Assembly: GCA_049323895.1 (NCBI GenBank)
Contig: JBMOKT010000015.1
Span: 1-11,482 of the forward strand
Direction: 5' to 3'
DNA: 11,482 nt
Source of the DNA: JBMOKT01 sp049323895
GTDB taxonomy: Bacteria; Bacillota; Peptococcia; Peptococcales; BICA1-8
Shown here: piece after piece, positions 5,499 through 11,482 of the stretch
Position numbering within the stretch: the stretch's first letter is position 1
How the letters are laid out: each line of letters opens with the position of its first letter
The notes under the pieces: generated by a model
Database searches by the model: none
What the model was told of the DNA's origin: nothing
The model's input: the letters and a program-made list of their open reading frames with translations, nothing else
Made by a program: the position numbers and the translations under genes

Positions 5499-7772
5499 GT
5501 GACAATAAAAAATAAACCCGATTTTCATATAGAAAACGAAAGACTGGATTTTACTAAGGAAAAAATAAAAGATGCGGTTTTAAGAATAGAGAATAATAAA
5601 GAAAAATATCAGCAGGATATAAAGCAAGCTATGCTGGACCTTGACTACTTAGACAGCAGTCAAAGCTATATTACTATTCTCACCACAGCACAATTTATGA
5701 AAATGGACAGAGACAGCTATGAGAGGCTAATCAAAGGAATTAATAAGCCATATTTTGCCCGTATAGATTTTAAGGCAACTGATTTTAAAAAACAGAGATA
5801 CTATATTGGCAAATTTTCTTTAATGGATGATAAAAGCAAAGAACCTATTGTCATTGACTGGCGTTCACCTATTGCCAGTGTTTATTATGAGGGCAGGTTA
5901 GGTGAGGTTGAGTATAAAAGTCCCCAAGGGGTAATAGAGGGGGCCCTTTCATTAAAAAGGCAGTTTACAATCGAGGATGGTCAATTAATAGATTATATTG
6001 ATATAGATATTACTACTAATGATGCCTTTCTACAGGCCTCTTTAGAGGCAGGGGCTGATAACAGACTAAAGGATATTGCATCTTCCATCCAGGCAGAACA
6101 AAACAGGGTAATACGAGCCGATATTACAGGACCATTGATTGTCCAGGGAGTTGCAGGAAGCGGCAAAACAACTATCGCCTTACATCGTATAGCATATCTT
6201 ATCTATACCTATGAAGATAAATTTGTACCTGAGAATTTCATGGTTATTGCTCCCAACCGTTTATTTATCAATTATATTTCAGAGGTTCTGCCGGAGCTGG
6301 GTGTTGAACGTATTAACCAGACAACCTACGCTGATTTTGTTCTTGGACTTATTGGGCATAAATTTAAAGTCATAAATCCCCATGAGAAGCTTGTTGAACT
6401 AATTGAGGATAACTTAAATGAAAAAGAGAGAGACCTATTGCGCAAAGCTGCTGGCTTTAAAGGTTCATTGGTATTTAAGGAGATCATAGATAAATATATT
6501 GAGAACTTAGAAGCTGCCTTTTTACCTGTAGAAGATTTTGCATTAGAAAACCATGTTATTTATTCCTACCAGGAACTAAAAAGGCTTTTTCTGGAGGAAT
6601 ATAGGTTTTTACCTTTGTATAAAAGGCTGCCCTTGATTAAGAAGGTCCTAAACAATAAGTTGAAAACAGCAAAACAGAAAATTCTCCAAGAAATTGAGGA
6701 TAGATATAATAAGGAAATTGAGCTTATCAGGTATTCTTGGGAGGAAAGTGAAGAAACCAGGCTAAAACTTATTGGGCTTGCCGATGAGAGGGATGAAAAA
6801 CTTAAAGAGATTAAAAGCCCCTCAAGTACAATAATTAAGAAATATCTTGCAAAAATGCCTAACCGGGATTTGTATGCCTATTACCAGGATGTAATCAGCA
6901 ATTTAGAAAATCTAACGACTGCCTCCGGCAAGATAGTTGAAGAGGAGCTAGTTCAATTTTTAAGCCAAAAATCCTTAGGGCTATTGGATAAGAAAAGCCT
7001 GGAATATGAGGACCTTGCAGCCCTTGTTTACTTAAAGCATCGCTTGTTTGGCTTTGATGAAAAAATAGAAGTAAATCATGTTGTCATAGACGAAGCCCAG
7101 GATTTTAATTTATTTCAGTTTTATATTTTAAAGACAATTTTAAATACAAATCACTTTTCTATATTAGGTGATCTTTCCCAGGGAATTTATTCCTACCGGG
7201 GTACAAATGACTGGCAAGAGGTTATTTCACAAATTTTCTCTGATACCCCATGTCAATTTCTTACTTTAGAGCAAAGCTACAGAACAACTATTGAAATAAT
7301 GGATTTAGCTAATAAGGTTATTAAAAACGTCCAGCTTCCAAATATAATTTTGGCAAAACCAGTAATTAGACATGGCGACAAACCTCTGGTTGCTGAATTT
7401 AAAAACACCAAAGAAATCATAAAGTCTATCACTCAAAAGCTAAATGACTTACAGGGGAAATATAAATCAACAGCAATAATCTGTAAGACCCTGGATGATT
7501 GCAAATTAGTTAAAAGCCATTTGCACAAGGAAGGAATAAAAGCAGATATTTTAAAGGGAGATGAGAAGGAGTACCATGGGGGTATAGTAATTGTTCCCTC
7601 ATATATTGCCAAAGGCTTAGAATTTGATATTGTATTTATTGTCAGCATAAATGGGAAATATGCTTTGCACGACCTAGATGTCAAGCTCCTATATGTAGCT
7701 ATAACTAGGGCCATGCATAAGCTTTATGTTTACTCTCTAGAAGGAAAAATCCCATTATTGAGTAAGATTTAG
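5499..7772 (+). CDS. helD: HelD-type UvrD-like ATPase, RNA polymerase recycling factor
   Basis: The product has 757 residues, close to Bacillus subtilis HelD (about 774). It has an N-terminal coiled-coil arm ('FTKEKIKDAVLRIENNKEKY'), the HelD signature VIDWRSPIASVYYEG near 118-132, a Q-type motif 'AEQNRVIRA', Walker A GVAGSGKTT near 217-225, Walker B VVIDEAQD near 528, 'LGDLSQGIYSYRG', SYRTT near 592, AKGLEFD near 703 and VAITRA near 735. HelD binds core RNA polymerase, prying it off DNA to recycle stalled complexes using ATP. The start is GTG at 5499, set by AAAGGAG (5485-5491) at 7 bases. An upstream in-frame TTG at 5439 lies at the promoter's expected start point and lacks a ribosome site. 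It is monocistronic, with a shared terminator at 7790-7824. Confidence 0.92.
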   Translation: MTIKNKPDFHIENERLDFTKEKIKDAVLRIENNKEKYQQDIKQAMLDLDYLDSSQSYITILTTAQFMKMDRDSYERLIKGINKPYFARIDFKATDFKKQRYYIGKFSLMDDKSKEPIVIDWRSPIASVYYEGRLGEVEYKSPQGVIEGALSLKRQFTIEDGQLIDYIDIDITTNDAFLQASLEAGADNRLKDIASSIQAEQNRVIRADITGPLIVQGVAGSGKTTIALHRIAYLIYTYEDKFVPENFMVIAPNRLFINYISEVLPELGVERINQTTYADFVLGLIGHKFKVINPHEKLVELIEDNLNEKERDLLRKAAGFKGSLVFKEIIDKYIENLEAAFLPVEDFALENHVIYSYQELKRLFLEEYRFLPLYKRLPLIKKVLNNKLKTAKQKILQEIEDRYNKEIELIRYSWEESEETRLKLIGLADERDEKLKEIKSPSSTIIKKYLAKMPNRDLYAYYQDVISNLENLTTASGKIVEEELVQFLSQKSLGLLDKKSLEYEDLAALVYLKHRLFGFDEKIEVNHVVIDEAQDFNLFQFYILKTILNTNHFSILGDLSQGIYSYRGTNDWQEVISQIFSDTPCQFLTLEQSYRTTIEIMDLANKVIKNVQLPNIILAKPVIRHGDKPLVAEFKNTKEIIKSITQKLNDLQGKYKSTAIICKTLDDCKLVKSHLHKEGIKADILKGDEKEYHGGIVIVPSYIAKGLEFDIVFIVSINGKYALHDLDVKLLYVAITRAMHKLYVYSLEGKIPLLSKI

Positions 7773-7789
7773 CGGGGATATTAATTTAA

Positions 7790-7824
7790 AAAAGAACCTA
7801 TTATTAATTTAAATAGGTTCTTTT
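7790..7824. terminator. Bidirectional terminator between helD and RNase J
   Basis: AAAAGAACCTATT (7790-7802) and AATAGGTTCTTTT (7812-7824) form a perfect 13-bp stem with a 9-base loop. Runs of T leave the stem on each strand, so it can stop helD from the left and the RNase J gene from the right. Confidence 0.9.
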
Positions 7825-7850
7825 GCGCCTTTGGTATTGGATTTAGAATA

Positions 7851-9518
7851 TTAAACGTCCTGAATTATTGTTAAAACTAAAGGCTTCCTCTTTAATTCAC
7901 TATATACTAAATTATCTAAAGCCTTACTAACCTGCCGTTTAATTATAGACCACTCCCTAATATTATTTTCCTCAAATCCACGAATAACACTTTTTAGTTC
8001 CTGATGCATCTTGCTCATAATTTCCTCGGATTCACGAATGTAGACAAATCCTCTTGACAAAATTTCAGGACCTGATAAAACTGAACCACTTTTCTTATCT
8101 ATCACAAGTGTAACTATAATTACCCCATTTTCCCCTAGTAAATTCCTATCCCGTAAAACTATATTGCCAACATCACCTATTCCTAGTCCATCAATTAACA
8201 CACTTCCAGATTTAACTTTACCCTGTTTGCTGTGTTCTCCCTGGCAGAATTGGTTACGCTCGCCTATTGCAGTGATTAAAACATTATCAGCAGGAGTCCC
8301 TAGTTCAATAGCCGTCTTTTTGAACTTAACAAGATGCCGATATTCACCGTGAAAAGGAATTGCGAATTTGGGTTTTACCAGGTTCAATAAAATTTTAATT
8401 TCTTCTTTGGAAGCATGACCTGATACATGAACCTTAGTTACATCTTTATAGACTACGTGGGCTCCTCCTTTAAAAAGGTTATTGATAGTGCGGTAAACCA
8501 GCTTTGCATTCCCTGGGATAGGAGTAGCTGAAATAATTACAGTATCACCTGATTGCAAACCTATCTGTCTGTGAGTACCGTTTGCAATCCTGGTAAGGGC
8601 AGCCATTGGCTCTCCTTGGCTTCCCGTTGTAATGATAACTAACTGGTTTTCCGGATACTTGTTTATTTCATCAATATCTATCAGTATTGGTTCGGCTGAG
8701 GATAAATAGCCTAACTCTATGGCAGCTTCTACTACGCTTATCATACTTCTGCCCACAACTGCCACTTTACGCTGGTGTTCTATAGCTGCACTAATGACCT
8801 GTTGAATCCTATGTACATTAGAAGCAAATGTAGCAACAATTATCCGACCTTGAGCTTTTTCAAACTCCATTTTAAATGCTTGTCCTACCACTCTCTCGGA
8901 AGGGGTGTAGCCTTCATTTTCTACGCCGGTACTATCACAAATTAGTGCTAATACCCCCCTATCTCCATACTTAGACAATTTATAGTATTCTGTAATACGA
9001 TCATCAATAGGTGTTTGATCCAGTTTAAAATCACCAGAATGTATTACTAAACCCTCTGGCGTATTAATTGCTAACCCTACGCCATCAGGGATACTATGGT
9101 TAACCCTAAAAAACTCAACTGAAAAACATCCTGCCTGGATAACATCATCGGGGAGGATCTCTGTAAGGGTAATGTCTTTTTGAAGTCCATGCTCAATAAG
9201 TTTCTTTTTTATAAGTCCCAGGGTCAGCTTTGTCCCATAAACAGGGACGTTTAATTCTCTCAATACATATGGTAGTGCTCCTATATGATCTTCATGTCCA
9301 TGGGATATAAAAAGACCCCGAACCTTTTCTTTATTCTCTATTAGATAGGATATATCGGGAATGATTAAATCTATTCCTCTGAGTTCGTCTCCTGGAAAGG
9401 CAACACCAGCATCTACTACAATAATGTCCTCATGATATTCAAAAGCCATCATATTCTTACCGATTTCTCCTACACCTCCCAGAGGTATAATGGATAAACC
9501 TGCAAACCTTTTACTCAT
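7851..9518 (-). CDS. rnj: Ribonuclease J
   Basis: The product has 555 residues, full length for RNase J, which joins 5'-to-3' exonuclease and endonuclease activity in mRNA decay and rRNA maturation. The metallo-beta-lactamase metal motif SHGHEDH is intact (His73, His75, Asp77, His78). So are 'NHSIPDG' (His141), 'HSGDFK' (Asp163), the beta-CASP segment with 'HVSGHAS' (364-370), and 'FHGEYRHL' (389-396). The C-terminal domain runs from about 440. All metal ligands are present, unlike the degenerate J2 paralogs of Bacillus, so it is read as the active enzyme. The ATG at 9518 is chosen because GGGAG (9527-9531) is 8 bases upstream; a GTG at 9527 overlaps that site. The short membrane-type ORF ends within this ribosome-site region and may be co-transcribed. 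Confidence 0.95.
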   Translation of the reverse strand: MSKRFAGLSIIPLGGVGEIGKNMMAFEYHEDIIVVDAGVAFPGDELRGIDLIIPDISYLIENKEKVRGLFISHGHEDHIGALPYVLRELNVPVYGTKLTLGLIKKKLIEHGLQKDITLTEILPDDVIQAGCFSVEFFRVNHSIPDGVGLAINTPEGLVIHSGDFKLDQTPIDDRITEYYKLSKYGDRGVLALICDSTGVENEGYTPSERVVGQAFKMEFEKAQGRIIVATFASNVHRIQQVISAAIEHQRKVAVVGRSMISVVEAAIELGYLSSAEPILIDIDEINKYPENQLVIITTGSQGEPMAALTRIANGTHRQIGLQSGDTVIISATPIPGNAKLVYRTINNLFKGGAHVVYKDVTKVHVSGHASKEEIKILLNLVKPKFAIPFHGEYRHLVKFKKTAIELGTPADNVLITAIGERNQFCQGEHSKQGKVKSGSVLIDGLGIGDVGNIVLRDRNLLGENGVIIVTLVIDKKSGSVLSGPEILSRGFVYIRESEEIMSKMHQELKSVIRGFEENNIREWSIIKRQVSKALDNLVYSELKRKPLVLTIIQDV

Positions 9519-9523
9519 ACAAA

Positions 9524-9721
9524 TCACTCCCTAATATTACCTAGTACACGAAAATTCCTAAAAGGATCAAGATAACCCCTAAAATTGTAGTACCAATATT
9601 TATTTTTAATAAGTGTGTCTGTAACCAGCAGTGTCAATATAAAAGACAACTTTATATGTGTAGTTATTTCCATATACCAGGTTAGTAGTACAAGAAAAAC
9701 AGAAAATAATCCAATTATCAA
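9524..9721 (-). CDS. Short membrane-type ORF, possibly 5'-truncated
   Basis: This is a 65-residue frame with one or two hydrophobic helices at the start ('LLIIGLFSVFLVLLTWYMEI', then 'LSFILTLLVTDTLI') and a basic, aromatic C-terminus 'YWYYNFRGYLDPFRNFRVLG'. I do not recognise it. The only usable start is TTG at 9721, which has no ribosome site. The frame stays open 15 codons further to a stop at 9769-9767, and the sense there ('LEKAYTEYKPKW') reads like genuine protein, so the true N-terminus may be lost. It ends 5 bases before the RNase J ATG, touching that gene's ribosome site, so its reading could couple to rnj. A terminator for the preceding gene lies only about 60 bases upstream of its start. 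Confidence 0.35.
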   Translation of the reverse strand: MIIGLFSVFLVLLTWYMEITTHIKLSFILTLLVTDTLIKNKYWYYNFRGYLDPFRNFRVLGNIRE

Positions 9722-9781
9722 AAGCCACTTAGGCTTATATTCTGTATAAGCTTTCTCGAGTACGGTTTAAGCCAAGTAAAA

Positions 9782-9803
9782 AAGAGGTTAAAAAAAACCT
9801 CTT
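9782..9803 (-). terminator. Terminator of pseudoenzyme copy 2
   Basis: On the minus strand AAGAGGTT, a loop of six T, and AACCTCTT form an 8-bp stem followed by a T run. It lies about 60 bases after the stop of the second isochorismatase-fold gene. Confidence 0.8.
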
Positions 9804-9862
9804 CAAGCCGTTTAACCCATAGCTATATTTGGTTTATGATTTTGCTTTCCAGACACCTTTTG

Positions 9863-10363
9863 CTAAAATACTTCAATTCCATGTGTTTCTTTCATTTCTT
9901 TGATAAACATAGCCTGAGTAATTTGACTGTCTGTTAAAATACATTTCTCATCAATTATTACTCTAAAGCCTTTTCTCTTAGCATCTACAGCGGTAAAAAA
10001 AACTGCTAAATTAGTATGAGTACCAGTAACTACTACCTCTGTAACCCCTAACTCTTTTAGTTTTGTTTCTAGCCAAGATTGAAAAAATGCACTGGGATGT
10101 TCTTTAAATATTATTTCTTCATTCTCTAAAGGTGTTAATTGTTCCAAGACACTATTGTCAAAAAACTCCTTTTGGGAAGTTGCTGAAGAATATTTATGGT
10201 CATTTATAAAAAATACAGGGATATTTGTTGTACGTGCTAAAATAAGTTTATCGGAGATATACTTTATTGTTTTACCACTATCCACACCCAAATAATCTTC
10301 ACCATTGGGGTCAAAATATCTATTAAGCCCATTTATTATTAATAATGCGCCTGTTTTCTTTAT
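9863..10363 (-). CDS. Isochorismatase-fold pseudoenzyme, copy 2
   Basis: The product has 166 residues and is paralogous to the gene at 4570-5064, a little under half identical by eye along its whole length. Core strands are 'GALLIINGLNRYFD', 'IPVFFIND', 'EIIFKEHPSAF', 'EVVVTGTHTNLAVFFTAVDA' and 'GFRVIIDEKC'. The catalytic Asp is replaced by Asn11, the Lys is kept (Lys87), and the Cys position is Ala120, so the Asp-Lys-Cys chemistry cannot work. The preferred start is ATA at 10363, 7 bases after GGAGGG (10371-10376), with ATC at 10366 as the alternative. The ATG at 10414 overlaps the leader ORF stop, has no ribosome site of its own, and would add residues unlike those of copy 1. The gene is monocistronic, with its own promoter and terminator. 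Confidence 0.75.
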   Translation of the reverse strand: MKKTGALLIINGLNRYFDPNGEDYLGVDSGKTIKYISDKLILARTTNIPVFFINDHKYSSATSQKEFFDNSVLEQLTPLENEEIIFKEHPSAFFQSWLETKLKELGVTEVVVTGTHTNLAVFFTAVDAKRKGFRVIIDEKCILTDSQITQAMFIKEMKETHGIEVF

Positions 10364-10404
10364 GATACTCCCCTCCACTATATATATTAAGTTGAAATAG
10401 TGGA
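10361..10404 (-). promoter_or_regulatory. Ribosome site with apparent AUA start and a masking hairpin
   Basis: On the minus strand TCCACTAT (10404 to 10397) pairs perfectly with ATAGTGGA (10381 to 10374) over a 15-base loop, covering the first bases of GGAGGGG (10376 to 10370). ATA (10363-10361) follows GGAGGG by 7 bases. A competing pairing joins GTGGAG (10378 to 10373) to CTCCAC (10421 to 10416) inside the leader ORF. Confidence 0.5.
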
Positions 10405-10410
10405 TAAATT

Positions 10411-10434
10411 TCATGGTGGAGTAATTTTGTTCAT
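10411..10434 (-). CDS. Leader ORF 2, MNKITPP-stop
   Basis: A seven-codon ORF has ATG at 10434 and TGA at 10413-10411, with AAGGAG (10446-10451) 11 bases upstream. Its final codons AAA ATT ACT CCA CCA TGA encode the same K-I-T-P-P-stop as the leader of copy 1, although the 46-47 bases that follow differ between the two copies. The conserved block runs from 10429 to 10410. Its Thr-Pro-Pro codons pair with the GTGGAG of the next ribosome site. The last bases contain an overlapping ATGA, so re-initiation at 10414 is formally possible, but the equivalent ATG in copy 1 leads to a different frame that stops after ten codons. It is read as a cis-acting leader peptide. Confidence 0.55.
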   Translation of the reverse strand: MNKITPP

Positions 10435-10528
10435 TTAATCTATCGCTCCTTTTGTGGATTTAATTTTTTCTATTTAGGGTCGGTTGAGTTTTAGCATGAC
10501 CATTTATAATTGAGCAATATTTATTATA

Positions 10529-10557
10529 ATGTTATCTATTGTACCTATTTTTGTCAA
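10529..10557 (-). promoter_or_regulatory. Probable promoter of leader ORF 2 and pseudoenzyme copy 2
   Basis: On the minus strand a perfect -35 TTGACA (10557-10552) is followed after 17 bases by TAACAT (10534-10529), a four-of-six -10. It would leave a leader of about 90 bases before the small ORF. Confidence 0.4.
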
Positions 10558-10574
10558 TTGTATGGAAAAGAATG

Positions 10575-10605
10575 TGTCAAAGGGACGGGACAGAGCATTT
10601 TGACA
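10575..10605. repeat. REP-like palindrome
   Basis: TGTCAAA (10575-10581) and TTTGACA (10599-10605) flank a core GGGACGGGACAGAGC. The plan of TGTCA arms around GGGACGG is typical of the dispersed palindromes found in Desulfotomaculum-like and other Clostridia genomes, often moved by REP-associated IS200-type transposases. No transposase is nearby. A weak ORF spanning this region (10510-10692) is not credible. Confidence 0.5.
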
Positions 10606-10690
10606 GTATTTAATAGTTTATTAGTTGTGATAGCTCGCCTTCTCCTACAGGAAGTTATTGCCATGAACAAGTTAAAAATGCTTTTGAATT

Positions 10691-10722
10691 AGCTCTGGAA
10701 AGAATATAAACCAGAGCTTTTA
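10691..10722 (+). terminator. Terminator-like hairpin before the second cotJC remnant
   Basis: AGCTCTGG (10691-10698) and CCAGAGCT (10711-10718) form an 8-bp stem followed by TTT. The stem shares the CCAGAGC core with the cotJC terminator at 2328-2360. Here it lies upstream of a cotJC fragment, and no intact gene ends into it. Confidence 0.6.
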
Positions 10723-10896
10723 AACCAAAGATACACCATGCCAACAGGCAAAGCTAAAGGCTTATTAATGACATAGGTACTGAAGAGTTAGCCCACTTAG
10801 AGGTAATTGCCGCTATGGTTTATCAGCTGATGAAGGGTGCTAGTGTAGAGCAGATTAAAGCGGCTGGTCTAGGCTTATTATGCCGACCATGATATA
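10720..10896 (+). pseudogene. cotJC: Second cotJC remnant
   Basis: An internal piece of CotJC can be read from 10720: LNQRYTMPTGKAKGLL, then after a lost base near 10768 DIGTEELAHLEVIAAMVYQL and MKGASVEQIKAAGL, then after a further loss of two bases near 10878 YYADHD at about 10876-10893. Both ends of the gene are gone; the C-terminal half is absent. It resembles the remnant at 1967-2313 closely in the conserved helix but differs at many silent and some coding positions, so it is an old second copy rather than a recent duplicate. No cotJA or cotJB is seen. Identification is firm and the fragment is plainly dead. Confidence 0.82.
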
Positions 10897-11210
10897 GGTA
10901 TAACCACCAATTATCCCAATTATCCCAATTTTGCTGGCATGATATCTTTTTTACTTGCAGTTTTAATTGGATCTTAATTAGTTTATTTAAGAGGTTTAGT
11001 GCAGCCAATAATACTTAATTTTTTCATATTCTACTTGTACAATAATATAAATTTTGTATTATATGTTAAAGAAAAATTGTTTACAGAAGTTAGATATAAT
11101 AATATCATTATCATAAAATAAGCAGATACTTCCTTAGTTTCTGCTTTAATTACTTTTGCATTACTTTCGTAAATCCAAAAGATAAAATGTTTTTTCAAGG
11201 TGGAGTATAA
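10897..11210. other. Gene-poor AT-rich stretch
   Basis: I find no credible gene in these roughly 310 bases. A 9-bp unit CCAATTATC is repeated in tandem (10907-10915, 10916-10924) and begun a third time. A short plus-strand frame around it reads 'PNYPNFAGMISFLLAVLIGS' and then stops, which could be the tail of a decayed membrane protein. Minus-strand frames here are low-complexity and lack ribosome sites. Confidence 0.4.
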
Positions 11211-11482
11211 ATGATAGATATCTCGCAGAATCAAATATTGAAGATTAAAAGTATTTATCCCGTGTCAGCAGTTATACTTGTCGGGAGTGCAGTTGATGTC
11301 TGGCAAGGAGAAAAGGATAATACAAAATGATATAGACCTTTTCATTCTAACCAATCTCTCTTAAAAGATGTTTTAATTGAGTATTTTCGTTTAAATAATA
11401 GATGGCTTCCCAAGGACAAAAAATTTTTAGGAATGTTAAAGGAAGAGGATAAGGATTTGTACCGAAAATGCATCCAATTATT
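11211..11482 (+). pseudogene. Broken nucleotidyltransferase-like gene, cut by the window end
   Basis: The ATG at 11211 has GGTGGAG six bases before it. It opens a 39-codon frame with 'YPVSAVILVGSAVDVWQGEK', which resembles the Gly-Ser loop of minimal Pol-beta-type nucleotidyltransferases, and then hits TGA at 11328-11330. The same frame continues after the stop with 'VLIEYFRLNNRWLPKDKKFL', a plausible C-terminal helical part of such a protein ('NRRWLP' type). The catalytic Asp-x-Asp that should follow the Gly-Ser loop is missing, which suggests a deletion together with the stop. The assignment rests on short motifs. Two unrelated small ORFs would also fit. Confidence 0.4.

Noticed and set aside
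7433..7714. Minus-strand ORF inside helD
   Set aside because: It is antisense to conserved helicase motifs and has no ribosome site.
8164..8352. Plus-strand ORF inside the RNase J gene
   Set aside because: It is antisense to the conserved C-terminal part of RNase J and has a low-complexity start.
9863..10414. Starting pseudoenzyme copy 2 at the ATG at 10414
   Set aside because: That ATG overlaps the leader ORF stop and has no ribosome site of its own. The added residues do not match copy 1, and a perfect GGAGGG would sit inside the coding region.
10510..10692. 60-residue plus-strand ORF
   Set aside because: It spans the promoter of copy 2 and the REP-like palindrome, has no ribosome site and encodes no recognisable pattern.
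10823..11234. Two minus-strand ORFs in the right-hand decayed region
   Set aside because: One is antisense to the cotJC remnant and the other is AT-driven; neither has a ribosome site.
1..11482. CRISPR array, tRNA, rRNA or phage module
   Set aside because: No regularly spaced repeats, tRNA cloverleaf, rRNA sequence or phage structural genes were seen.

Overview
The window looks like chromosome of a low-GC, endospore-forming Firmicute, most likely a Clostridia/Peptococcaceae-type anaerobe. The grounds are AT-rich DNA with strong AAGGAG/GGAGG ribosome sites, two ruined copies of the spore-coat gene cotJC, a DUF3231-type protein, a HelD helicase and a single fully catalytic RNase J. The species cannot be named from the sequence alone.

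Layout, left to right. (1) 1-172 holds the edge of a probable transposase or insertion element. (2) 173-1881 carries a DUF3231-like two-repeat protein (minus strand) and a four-helix membrane protein (plus strand). (3) 1967-2360 is a cotJC pseudogene that still has its terminator. (4) 2495-3409 is a divergent pair: an HxlR-type repressor and a small FMN-binding (PNPOx-fold) protein, with an inverted-repeat operator between them and a strong terminator after the second. (5) 3493-5343 is a minus-strand operon. It begins with an excisionase-like helix-turn-helix protein, then a 9-codon leader ORF, an isochorismatase-fold protein without its catalytic Asp and Cys, a SAM methyltransferase and an unrecognised 117-residue protein. 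(6) 5499-7772 is helD, divergent from that operon across a dyad-rich promoter region. (7) 7851-9518 is RNase J, convergent with helD and sharing a bidirectional terminator, preceded by a short membrane-type ORF with no convincing start. (8) 9863-10557 is a second isochorismatase-fold pseudoenzyme with its own promoter, leader ORF and terminator. (9) 10575 to the end is decayed DNA: a REP-like palindrome, a second cotJC remnant, a stretch with no recognisable gene and a broken nucleotidyltransferase-like gene.

The most striking content is the pair of isochorismatase-fold paralogs. They are a little under 50% identical by eye, and both lack the family's catalytic Asp (now Asn) and Cys (now Ser or Ala) while keeping the Lys. 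Each is preceded by a tiny ORF with its own Shine-Dalgarno site whose product ends Lys-Ile-Thr-Pro-Pro-stop. A 20-base stretch there is identical at 19 positions, and the single change is a synonymous Pro codon. In both, 46-47 bases separate the leader stop from the best start of the main gene, which appears to be a non-canonical AUU or AUA placed behind a perfect GGAGGG. In both, the leader's Thr-Pro-Pro codons are complementary to that GGAGGG. This suggests an undescribed leader-peptide switch: a ribosome pausing at Pro-Pro-stop would expose the main ribosome site, and the rare start codon would add a second control layer. The model is inference; the sequence elements it rests on are visible.
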